From: an uncultured Prevotella sp.
GTDB taxonomy: Bacteria > Bacteroidota > Bacteroidia > Bacteroidales > Bacteroidaceae
DNA: 64,000 bases
Assembly (NCBI GenBank): GCA_934204655.1
Contig: CAKPZJ010000001.1
Span: 62,001-126,000, forward strand
Reading direction: 5' to 3'
Numbering within the stretch: position 1 is the first letter of the stretch; each line of letters starts with the position of its first letter. This document shows positions 46,116 to 53,833 of the stretch, piece after piece. The translations under genes and the position numbers were made by a program. The notes below the pieces were generated by a model, which was given only the letters and a program-made list of their open reading frames with translations, ran no database searches and was not told the DNA's origin.

Positions 46116-47198
46116 ATGAGATGTCTACGCACCCTGTGCAGAGGGTGCCTGCTATGTGTTGTTGCCGCCTTGGTGTCGTGCCAGGGTGGCAACAATCGTG
46201 TAGATACGTCATCTGCAGGCGACACGCTACGCTTCAAGTATGCCACGCTGCTCACCGTGGTACGCTATGCCGACCACACCCACGTGGTGATACGCAACCC
46301 GTGGGCCAAGGGCAAGGTGCTGCGCCAGTACGACATCAGCAGACCGCTGCGCAGGGCGGTGGTAACCACCACGGCCCACTGCCAGCTGCTCACGTGGCTT
46401 GGGGCCGGGGCCGACATCGCCGGCGTGTGCGATGCCCAGTACATCCAGGTACCCTATGTGTGGCAGGGGCTGCGTCAGCGGCGTATTACCGACTGTGGCA
46501 ACTCGATGTCGCCGTCTATAGAGAAGATGGTAGCAGCCGGGGCCGACGCCATTATCGTGTCGCCGTTTGAGAATAGCGGCGGATATGGTAAGTTGGAGCA
46601 GTTAGGCATACCCGTTATCGAGGCCGCCGACTACATGGAGCCGTCGCCGATGGCCCGGGCCGAGTGGATGAGGCTCTATGGGCTGCTCTTCGGCTGCGAG
46701 CGCCAGGCCGACTCGCTCTTCCACGTGGTAGACAGCACTTACAACCATCTGAAGGCCACGGCCCGCCAGTTGCCCGTGGGTCGCCAGGTGCTCTGCGAGC
46801 GCAAGACGGGCAGTATGTGGTACTGCCCCGGCGGGCGCAGCACTATCGGTCAACTCATAGCCGATGCCCACGGCCGCTATGTGTGGCAGGACGACCGCCA
46901 CAGTGGGTCGCTCACGCTGGCGCCAGAGCAGGTGATAGACCGGGCAGCCACGTCCGACCTCTGGCTCTTTGTCTATACGGGTGCCCCCATGAGCCGTAGC
47001 CAACTGCTGGGCGAGTACGAGGGTTACCGCACCCTGCGCGCCATGGCCCAAGGCCATGTCTATGGCTGCAACTCGGGTCGGTGCCATTTTTTTGAGGAAA
47101 CACCTTTCCGCCCCGATTATCTGCTGCGCGATTACATCCAGCTCCTGCACCCAGGAGTACAGCTCGGCGGACTGAGATACTATAAGCAGATTGAATAA
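46116..47198 (+). CDS. btuF: Cobalamin ABC transporter substrate-binding lipoprotein (BtuF-like)
   Basis: 360 aa, lipobox ALVSC at Cys22. Periplasmic-binding fold with RRAVVTTTAHCQLLTWLGAG, SIEKMVAAGADAIIVSPFEN and the C-terminal DYIQLLHPGV, as in the FecB/BtuF family. It delivers cobalamin to the BtuC permease. Starts 6 nt after the btuG-like gene and overlaps btuC by 8 nt. Confidence 0.85.
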   Translation: MRCLRTLCRGCLLCVVAALVSCQGGNNRVDTSSAGDTLRFKYATLLTVVRYADHTHVVIRNPWAKGKVLRQYDISRPLRRAVVTTTAHCQLLTWLGAGADIAGVCDAQYIQVPYVWQGLRQRRITDCGNSMSPSIEKMVAAGADAIIVSPFENSGGYGKLEQLGIPVIEAADYMEPSPMARAEWMRLYGLLFGCERQADSLFHVVDSTYNHLKATARQLPVGRQVLCERKTGSMWYCPGGRSTIGQLIADAHGRYVWQDDRHSGSLTLAPEQVIDRAATSDLWLFVYTGAPMSRSQLLGEYEGYRTLRAMAQGHVYGCNSGRCHFFEETPFRPDYLLRDYIQLLHPGVQLGGLRYYKQIE

Positions 47199-48195
47199 GA
47201 TAGTTTACATACTGTTAGCCGTGCTTGTGGTGCTGCTGTTTGCCGCCACGATGCTTGTAGGCAGTGTGGCCATACCCTGGGCCGACGTGGTGCGCATACT
47301 CTGTGGCCGTCAGGACGAGCCCCCGACATGGCGCTTCATCATCCTGGAGTCGCGTCTGCCCCAGGCCATAGCCGCCACGCTCAGTGGCGCCGGCCTGGCC
47401 ACGGCCGGACTCATCATGCAGACCGTGTTCCGCAATCCCCTGGCCGGCCCCGATGTGTTTGGCATCAATGGGGGAGCCGGGGTAGGGGTGGCCGTGGTCA
47501 TGCTGCTCACCGGGGGCAGCATCAGCATAGCCACCGTAGGACTGAGCGGGGGCATGGCCCTGGTCATGGCAGCCTTAGTGGGGGCCATGGCCGTCATGGG
47601 TCTTATCCTGTTCTGCTCCACGTTGGTGCGCAGCGGCGTCATGCTGTTGGTGGTGGGCATCATGGTGGGCTATCTCACCTCGTCTGTTATCTCCCTGCTC
47701 AATTATCAGGCCACCGAGCAGGGCGTACGTCAGTACATGGTGTGGGGCATGGGCGACCTGGGGGGCGTGCCGCCATCGCTACTGCCCCTGTTCGTGCTGC
47801 TGGTGGTGTGCGGACTGCTGCTGTCGCTGCTGATGGTAAAGCCGCTCAACCTGTTGCTCTTGGGCGAACGCTATGCGCAGAACATGGGCGTAAGCCTGCG
47901 CCCCACGCGCACCCTGCTGCTGCTCTTGGCCGGTGGGCTCACGGCCGTGGTAACCGCCTTCTGCGGCCCCATCTCCTTTATAGGGCTCGCCGTGCCCCAC
48001 GTGGCCCGTCTGGTAACTGGCACCGATAACCAGCGCCGGCTGCTGCCCGCCACCATGCTGTCGGGAGCGGCCATAACGCTGCTCTGCGGGCTGCTCTGCT
48101 ATCTGCCAGGTTCAGCGGGACTGCTGCCGCTCAACGCGGTGACGCCCCTGATAGGTGCCCCGGTGATACTCTACGTCATACTGCGGCGCCGATAA
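47191..48195 (+). CDS. btuC: Cobalamin ABC transporter permease (BtuC/FecCD family)
   Basis: 334 aa beginning with TTG at 47191, inside the end of btuF; the next ATG (47251) would remove most of the first membrane helix, so TTG is preferred. About ten membrane segments; FecCD motifs include WRFIILESRLPQAIAATLSG, GLIMQTVFRNPLAGPDVFGI, and the ATPase-contacting GPISFIGLAVPHVARLVTG. No ATPase gene (btuD) follows; the next gene is the adenosyltransferase. Confidence 0.9.
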   Translation: MNKIVYILLAVLVVLLFAATMLVGSVAIPWADVVRILCGRQDEPPTWRFIILESRLPQAIAATLSGAGLATAGLIMQTVFRNPLAGPDVFGINGGAGVGVAVVMLLTGGSISIATVGLSGGMALVMAALVGAMAVMGLILFCSTLVRSGVMLLVVGIMVGYLTSSVISLLNYQATEQGVRQYMVWGMGDLGGVPPSLLPLFVLLVVCGLLLSLLMVKPLNLLLLGERYAQNMGVSLRPTRTLLLLLAGGLTAVVTAFCGPISFIGLAVPHVARLVTGTDNQRRLLPATMLSGAAITLLCGLLCYLPGSAGLLPLNAVTPLIGAPVILYVILRRR

Positions 48196-48208
48196 CCTCT
48201 TTACAACT

Positions 48209-48706
48209 ATGAGTAAGATATATACGCGACAGGGTGACCACGGGGCCACCCAGCTGTTGGCCCACGAGCGGGTCAGCAAGACCGATGGCCGTATAGAGGC
48301 CAACGGAGAGATAGACGAGTTGGTGGCCGTGTTGGGCATGGCCCGTGCGCAGATGGCCGAGGGCGATGCCCATCGTGCACAGTTGGCCCATATACAGCAC
48401 CAGCTTATGGCGGTGATGGGCCATGTGGCCTCGTCGGGTGCCACGGCCGTTAGTGGTCTGACCGATGAGGTGGCGCAGATGGAGACGCAGATAGACAGCC
48501 TTTCGGCCGATGCCCCCTTCCGCTTCGTTGTACCCGGCACCACGTTAGTTGAGGCCACGCTCCACCTGGCCCGTACCAAGGCCCGCACGGCCGAGCGTCG
48601 CCTGTGGGGCCTCAAGGGTCAGTACGCCATAGGCGATGACGTGCTGATGTACCTCAACCGCCTGTCCGATTACCTCTTTGCCCTGGCCACTCACTATGCT
48701 GGTTAG
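48209..48706 (+). CDS. Cob(I)alamin adenosyltransferase (PduO type)
   Basis: 165 aa. The N-terminal ATP-binding segment is KIYTRQGDHGATQLL; RIEANGEIDELVAVLGMAR and the C-terminal VEATLHLARTKARTAERRLW carry the conserved acidic and Arg residues of PduO-type enzymes. It makes adenosylcobalamin, the ligand of the upstream riboswitch, so uptake and activation are in one unit. Last gene of the operon, 13 nt after btuC. Confidence 0.93.
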   Translation: MSKIYTRQGDHGATQLLAHERVSKTDGRIEANGEIDELVAVLGMARAQMAEGDAHRAQLAHIQHQLMAVMGHVASSGATAVSGLTDEVAQMETQIDSLSADAPFRFVVPGTTLVEATLHLARTKARTAERRLWGLKGQYAIGDDVLMYLNRLSDYLFALATHYAG

Positions 48707-48749
48707 GAGAAGGCCCCCAAGCCCCCCAAGGGAGATGTGAGATACCTTG

Positions 48750-49005
48750 AAAGGTAAAAAGGGTAAAGGGTAAAAAAGTAAAAAGTGTTCCCTGTGTACT
48801 GGCGTAGGCATCCTGCATACCAGTGGCTGTTGCTGAAATCGTGGAGACCGACCTTTACGTTTCCCGGAGCCGTCTTTAGCTAACTGGAGGCCGTCTTTAG
48901 AAAGCTAAAGGTCGGTCTTTTCATTTCTTACGGTGGCTATTGGTTCATATAGGAGGCTCCACCAGCTGCGCTTTTTACTCTTTTGCTTTTTTACTTTTTA
49001 TCTTT
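48750..49005. repeat. Complete copy of element B with GTAAAA tracts on both sides
   Basis: Left tract AAAGGTAAAAAGGGTAAAGG and following (about 48750-48786), a 55-nt spacer, B (about 48845-48930, ends AGACCGACCTTTA and TAAAGGTCGGTCT), a second spacer, and a reverse-oriented tract (about 48970-49003, CTTTTTTACTTTTTATCTTT). The whole element is thus an inverted repeat of about 255 bp. It fills the space between two convergent genes. Confidence 0.8.
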
Positions 49006-49026
49006 CAATATGGGGAGGTCCTCAAT

Positions 49027-49071
49027 GCAAAACGCCAGACAGCCGTCGGGAATGACGGGCAGTCTGGCGTT
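49027..49071 (-). terminator. Terminator of pheS
   Basis: ACGCCAGAC (49032-49040) pairs with GTCTGGCGT (49062-49070), with an inner GCCGTC/GACGGGC pairing; on the minus strand TTTTGC follows. Confidence 0.75.
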
Positions 49072-49093
49072 GTCTGTAATAAGTATCTTAGTA

Positions 49094-50137
49094 TTACGAG
49101 TGGGCAGCAGTAAACTCTTCGAGGAAACGGGTATCGTTCTCGGAGAACATGCGCAGGTCGCTGACACGGTATTTGAGGTTGGTGATGCGCTCTACACCCA
49201 TACCGAAGGCGTAACCCGTGTACACCTTGCTGTCTATGCCGCAGGCTTCGAGTACATTGGGGTCCACCATGCCGCAGCCCAATATCTCGACCCAGCCCGT
49301 GTGCTTACAGAAGCCACAGCCCTTGCCGCCGCAGATGTGACAGCTGATGTCCATCTCAGCGCTGGGCTCGGTGAAGGGGAAGTAGCTGGGGCGGAGACGT
49401 ATCTTAGTGTCGGGGCCGAACATTTCGCGGGCGAAAGTGAGGAGAACCTGCTTCAAATCAGTAAAGCTAACGTTCTTGTCGACGTAGAGGCCCTCGACCT
49501 GATGGAAGAAACAGTGCGCGCGGGCCGAGATAGCCTCGTTGCGGTACACGCGGCCGGGGCAGATGATGCGGATAGGCGGCTGGTGGTTCTCCATATAGTG
49601 CGACTGGTCGCCAGAGGTGTGGCTGCGCAGTAAGATATTCTTGGTAACGTCGTCGGGGTGCTGCTCGATGAAGAAAGTATCCTGCATATCACGTGCAGGG
49701 TGATCGGCGGCGAAGTTGAGCTTGGTGAAAACATGGAGGTCGTCGTCTATCTCGGGGCCATCGGCCAGCGTAAAGCCCATCCGCGAGAATATGTCGATAA
49801 TCTCGTTCTTGACAATGGTAAGCGGGTGGCGCGCACCTAAGGCCACGGGATAAGCCGTGCAGGTGAGGTCTATGTCGCTGTTGGTGTCTTCTGTGCTATC
49901 TATTTGCTCCTTGAGTTCATTGATTTTGGCCTGGACGCTCTGCTTCAGCTCGTTGATTTTCATGCCCACTTCCTTTTTCATATCTGCGGGCACGGCTCTA
50001 AATTCGGCCATCAGGGCGGTTATCTCGCCTTTCTTGCTGAGGTATTTCAGGCGCAGCTGCTCCACCTCGTCGGCATTGGCGGCGCTGAGTGTACTCACCG
50101 TCTGCATCAAGGCGTTTATCTTATCAATAATCATCAT
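49094..50137 (-). CDS. pheS: Phenylalanyl-tRNA synthetase alpha chain
   Basis: 347 aa from the ATG at 50137 (MMIIDKINALMQTV); the longer frame to 50242 includes the promoter and is rejected. The N-terminal coiled coil binds tRNA; class II motifs are HPARDMQDTFFI (motif 1 region), RNEAISARAHCFFHQVEGLY (motif 2) and GFAYG-like YAFGMGVERI (motif 3). Cys-rich CHICGGKGCGFCKHTG is typical of this clade. pheT is not adjacent. Charges tRNA-Phe. Confidence 0.96.
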   Translation of the reverse strand: MMIIDKINALMQTVSTLSAANADEVEQLRLKYLSKKGEITALMAEFRAVPADMKKEVGMKINELKQSVQAKINELKEQIDSTEDTNSDIDLTCTAYPVALGARHPLTIVKNEIIDIFSRMGFTLADGPEIDDDLHVFTKLNFAADHPARDMQDTFFIEQHPDDVTKNILLRSHTSGDQSHYMENHQPPIRIICPGRVYRNEAISARAHCFFHQVEGLYVDKNVSFTDLKQVLLTFAREMFGPDTKIRLRPSYFPFTEPSAEMDISCHICGGKGCGFCKHTGWVEILGCGMVDPNVLEACGIDSKVYTGYAFGMGVERITNLKYRVSDLRMFSENDTRFLEEFTAAHS

Positions 50138-50161
50138 TGTATAAATATTATTAATTTGCTG

Positions 50162-50169
50162 CAAAGGTA
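50162..50169 (-). promoter_or_regulatory. pheS promoter -7 box
   Basis: TACCTTTG on the minus strand, 25 nt upstream of the pheS ATG. Confidence 0.55.
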
Positions 50170-50211
50170 ATATTTTTGGTGGAAAATAAAAAATATATCG
50201 AAATAAAGTTG

Positions 50212-50219
50212 TACTTTTG
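50212..50219 (+). promoter_or_regulatory. Promoter -7 box of the DUF4348-like lipoprotein gene
   Basis: TACTTTTG, 83 nt before the ATG at 50303 and divergent from the pheS promoter. -33 not clear. Confidence 0.45.
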
Positions 50220-50302
50220 CAGCGATTTGAGAGACCGGGCACACCTTATTATATTATAAGGTGGCTTACAGGGCCTGGAAGACTATTAATGTTTATACAG
50301 AC

Positions 50303-51157
50303 ATGAGAAAGTGTGCCTTATTGATGGTGTTGGCGATGGTGGCGATGGTCACTGTCTTTTCTACTTCGGCATGCTCGGACAAGAAACCGGCAGGGGTAGA
50401 CAGTCTGGCGGCTACGGACACGGTAGACAGTGCCGCTGTAGATACGCTGGAAAGCATGATAGAGCAGCAGCCTATGCCGAAGGCTGCCGATGAGCTTTTC
50501 GATGATTTCTTCTTTAACTTTGCTGGCAACAAGAAGCTGCAGGTGAAGCGCATAGTGTTCCCGCTGCCGGTATATGCCGCTGGCAAGGTGGTAAGGCACA
50601 TCGCGGCAAGTCAGTGGAGGGTAGACCACTTCTTCATGCGCCAAGAATATTACACACTGATATTCGACTCGCGCAAGCAGATGCAGGTTGTGAAGGACAC
50701 GGCCGTCAGCCACGTCGTGGTAGAGAAGATAGCGCTGGCCAATGAGGCTGTCAAGCAGTACGTGTTCGACCGTATCAATGGCAAGTGGATGCTTACGTCG
50801 ATAGCTAACCGTTCGGTGAAGAACGGGTACAACTCCAGTTTCCTGCTCTTCTACAAGCGCTTCGCTACAGATAGCTTATTCCAGGAGCGGAGCTTGGACG
50901 CTAATGTCACCTTTACGGCTCCCGACCCCGACGACGACTTCGGCTCTATCACCGGGACGATGATGCCCGAGCAGTGGTCGGCCTTTAAGCCTTCGTTCTT
51001 CCCCAAGGGCGTCATTTATAACATCCTCTACGGTCAGCATTACCGTGAGAGCAACCACAAGATATTCGCCGTGCGCGGTATCTCTAATGGACTGGAGATG
51101 GAAATGACCTTCAACCGCCGTAAAGGTAAGTGGCGCCTGTCCAGTTTCAGTTACTAA
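50303..51157 (+). CDS. Lipoprotein, DUF4348-like
   Basis: 284 aa from the ATG at 50303 (MRKCALLMV). Lipobox TSAC (Cys24), then an Asp/Ser/Thr-rich linker and a globular region with ELFDDFFFNFAGNKKLQVKR, IVFPLPVY and a later SFLLFYKRFATDSLFQERSL. This pattern fits DUF4348, a Bacteroidetes family of unknown role (moderate confidence). It precedes murB by 46 nt, so the two may be co-transcribed. Envelope location is likely. Confidence 0.65.
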   Translation: MRKCALLMVLAMVAMVTVFSTSACSDKKPAGVDSLAATDTVDSAAVDTLESMIEQQPMPKAADELFDDFFFNFAGNKKLQVKRIVFPLPVYAAGKVVRHIAASQWRVDHFFMRQEYYTLIFDSRKQMQVVKDTAVSHVVVEKIALANEAVKQYVFDRINGKWMLTSIANRSVKNGYNSSFLLFYKRFATDSLFQERSLDANVTFTAPDPDDDFGSITGTMMPEQWSAFKPSFFPKGVIYNILYGQHYRESNHKIFAVRGISNGLEMEMTFNRRKGKWRLSSFSY

Positions 51158-51203
51158 GCGGGGCGCGACCCCTGCCGTCATACCCACTCATACTCGTGTA
51201 CAG

Positions 51204-52229
51204 ATGAAAGATATCAGAGACTACTCGCTGTTGGGCCATAATACTTTTGGCATTGACGCCCGGTGCCGCCGTTACTTAGAGTACGCTTCGGCCGAGGAAG
51301 CGCAGCTTATCTGCCGAGGGCTCGCCGAGGCTGACAGGCCCCTGCTGCTGATAGGCGAGGGGAGCAACCTGTTGCTCACGGGCGACTATGCCGGCACGGT
51401 GATAACCCCCGAGCGCCGCTTCGATGTGGCGGTACGTACCGTAGATACCGATGCCGACGTGGTGTATCTGGACTGCTGGGCCGGAACCACCTTTGACGAT
51501 GTGGTGGCCTACGCGGTGGCCCACGGGTACCACGGGGCCGAGAACCTGTCGCTCATTCCGGGCGAGGTGGGGGCTTCGGCCGTACAGAACATCGGCGCCT
51601 ATGGGGCCGAGGCCCAGGATATTATCGTCAGGGTACAGGCTGTGGAGATAGCTACGGGCCGCAGGGTGGAGATGACCAAAGAGGAGTGTCAGTACAGCTA
51701 TCGGCAGAGTAAGTTCAAGCACGAGTGGCGCGACCGTTACCTCATCACCTCGGTTACTTACCGTCTGCACCGCTCCTTTACACCCCATCTGGACTATGGC
51801 AACATCCGCGCCCGTCTGGCTGAGCTGCATATAGAGCATCCCACGGCCTCGCAGCTGCGCGATGTTATCGTGGCCATTCGCCGCGACAAGTTGCCCGACC
51901 CCAAAGTACTTGGTAACGCCGGTAGTTTCTTCATGAATCCCATGGTGAGCCGTGAGCAGTACGAGCGCCTTCATGCCCAGTATCCCGATATGCCTCACTA
52001 CACCGTAGACGACCACACCGAGAAGATTCCCGCTGGCTGGATGATAGACCAGTGTGGCTGGCGTGGGCGTATGGTGGGACATGTGGGTGTACACGACCGT
52101 CAGGCCCTGGTGCTCGTTAACCGCGGCGGTGCTACGGGTAGCGAGGTGGTGGCTCTCTACCAGGCTATACAGCGCGATGTTAAGCAGAAATTCGGTATAG
52201 ATATTCACCCTGAAGTCAATGTCAAGTAG
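51204..52229 (+). CDS. murB: UDP-N-acetylenolpyruvoylglucosamine reductase
   Basis: 341 aa, type I. FAD-binding motifs are LLIGEGSNLLLTGDYAGTVI and LSLIPGEVGASAVQNIGAYG; the catalytic Ser is in LGNAGSFFMNP and the C-terminal Glu in IHPEVNVK. It reduces UDP-GlcNAc-enolpyruvate to UDP-MurNAc with NADPH. It overlaps the MBL gene by 11 nt. Confidence 0.96.
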   Translation: MKDIRDYSLLGHNTFGIDARCRRYLEYASAEEAQLICRGLAEADRPLLLIGEGSNLLLTGDYAGTVITPERRFDVAVRTVDTDADVVYLDCWAGTTFDDVVAYAVAHGYHGAENLSLIPGEVGASAVQNIGAYGAEAQDIIVRVQAVEIATGRRVEMTKEECQYSYRQSKFKHEWRDRYLITSVTYRLHRSFTPHLDYGNIRARLAELHIEHPTASQLRDVIVAIRRDKLPDPKVLGNAGSFFMNPMVSREQYERLHAQYPDMPHYTVDDHTEKIPAGWMIDQCGWRGRMVGHVGVHDRQALVLVNRGGATGSEVVALYQAIQRDVKQKFGIDIHPEVNVK

Positions 52230-53028
52230 TACAGATGGGCTGCGTACGGCGGCTGCTCCCATGACCCTTACCTTCTTAGGAACGGGTACCTCGTGTGGGG
52301 TGCCCACCTTAGGCTGTACTTGCGAAGTGTGCCGCAGTACCGATGCCCGTGACAAGCGGCTGCGCACGGCGGCCCTCTTGGAGTGTGGCGATACCCGCAT
52401 TCTGATAGACTGTGGCCCCGACATACGTCAGCAGCTCATGCCGCTTCCCTTTGGCCCCCTTACGGGTGTTCTCCTTACTCATATTCATTATGACCACGTC
52501 GGTGGACTGGACGATTTGCGTCCTTTCTCGGTCTTTGGCGATACTGATATCTATGCCGATGCCACCACGGTGGCCGGGGTAAGGCGCGCCATGCCTTACT
52601 GCTTTACCGATAAACTGTATCCGGGCGTTCCTAAAATCAACCTGCATACCCTGGTGCCCCGCCAAGCCTTTAGGTTGGGTGGGGTAGAGGTCTTGCCAGT
52701 CCAGGTGATGCACGGCAAGTTGCCCATCCTGGCCTACCGCTTTGGGCCGTTGGCCTATGTTACCGATATGAAGTCTATCTCGGATGCCGATGCTGCTCTG
52801 TTGGAGGGCGTAGATACCCTGGTGGTCAATGCGCTACGTTGGGAGAAGCCCCATCATAGTCACATGTTGGTCGACGATGCCATCCGCTTCTCGCGTCGCC
52901 TTGGTGCCCGTTCTACTTATTTCATACACATGAACCACGACATCGGCCTGCATGCCGATGTGTGTCGCCGTCTGCCACAAGGTTTCATCCTGGCTTACGA
53001 CGGTCTGCGTATCAAGATTAACAGGTAA
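52219..53028 (+). CDS. MBL-fold metallohydrolase (PhnP-like)
   Basis: 269 aa, or 255 from the ATG at 52261 (MTLTFLGTGTSCGVP), where conservation starts. Metal ligands are in THIHYDHVGGLDDLR (HxHxDH), VMHGKLP and the later Asp in VTDMKSISD; GCTCEVCRS near the N-terminus matches the cysteine pair of PhnP-like enzymes that hold a structural zinc. Probable cyclic phosphodiesterase; the substrate is not evident. Overlaps murB. Confidence 0.85.
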   Translation: MSSSTDGLRTAAAPMTLTFLGTGTSCGVPTLGCTCEVCRSTDARDKRLRTAALLECGDTRILIDCGPDIRQQLMPLPFGPLTGVLLTHIHYDHVGGLDDLRPFSVFGDTDIYADATTVAGVRRAMPYCFTDKLYPGVPKINLHTLVPRQAFRLGGVEVLPVQVMHGKLPILAYRFGPLAYVTDMKSISDADAALLEGVDTLVVNALRWEKPHHSHMLVDDAIRFSRRLGARSTYFIHMNHDIGLHADVCRRLPQGFILAYDGLRIKINR

Positions 53029-53032
53029 CGCC

Positions 53033-53833
53033 CTACACCGTGAAGCTGACGTAGCTGCGGTCGTCGAACGAATTAGCCCCCTCCATCCATCCCTTAGTGG
53101 CACAGCATGGGCCTATGCACAGCGGGTCGCTGTGTAGCAGGGCGCTGAGCTGGCGTTCGCTCTCGACAAGGGTGTCGTAGAGAGTGGGGTAGCCGTCGCT
53201 GGCCAGCACCATGTGGTGACCGCCGGCGAGGATGGGCACATGGCTGAGGGCGATGTCGAAACCGTCGATGACGGCATAGTCGCGGTTCTGGCCCTGGGTA
53301 GCGTCTATGAGCTGCTGGTAGATGGCATCGCGCCCGTAGTCATGGCGGCGCAGTTCATCTACCGTATATAGGCCCCTGTCCAGGGCTTGCCTTATCACCC
53401 GTGCCCGCTCCAGGGCTATAGCGTGTTCAGATGGTTTTTCATTGGTATATAGTTGGCCGTCTATCCGGCACTGGCAGTCGCCCACCAGCCACACCTCGTG
53501 GCGTAGCCGACTGTATATGACGGCCGAAGCGGTCGCCCGCAGATGGGGGTGTGCCTGCAGCTGCGCCCGCTGGCTCTTGCTGTACAGCGCGGCTACCTGG
53601 TGCGTTACTATCTGACAGAAACCGCGGCAGTCGGTGGCGCCGTCCATGGTGGCTATGCAGTGGCCAACCGTGCGGGCACACAGTTGGCCGTTGCTATAGT
53701 GGTCGCTAATCCTTTTATCCGTCTTGCTGGTGCTGCCGTCGATGACAGCCACAAAGTCAGGAGTTACGACGATGGTGTCCTCGCACGTCGCCAGACTTTT
53801 TTTGCCTACTATCTTCTGTTCTACGATTTGCAT
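53033..53833 (-). CDS. PP2C-like serine/threonine phosphatase family protein
   Basis: 266 aa. EDTIVVTPDFVAVIDGSTS near residue 18 holds the first metal-site Asp (usual form V-x-DGxG, here DGST); ATASAVIYS, EVWLVGDCQCRI and MVLASDGYPTLYD match later PP2C strands with Gly-Asp and SDG. The departures from consensus leave phosphatase activity unproven. Its N-terminus overlaps the ygiQ C-terminus by 77 nt in another frame. Ends 5 nt from the convergent MBL gene. Confidence 0.7.
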   Translation of the reverse strand: MQIVEQKIVGKKSLATCEDTIVVTPDFVAVIDGSTSKTDKRISDHYSNGQLCARTVGHCIATMDGATDCRGFCQIVTHQVAALYSKSQRAQLQAHPHLRATASAVIYSRLRHEVWLVGDCQCRIDGQLYTNEKPSEHAIALERARVIRQALDRGLYTVDELRRHDYGRDAIYQQLIDATQGQNRDYAVIDGFDIALSHVPILAGGHHMVLASDGYPTLYDTLVESERQLSALLHSDPLCIGPCCATKGWMEGANSFDDRSYVSFTV

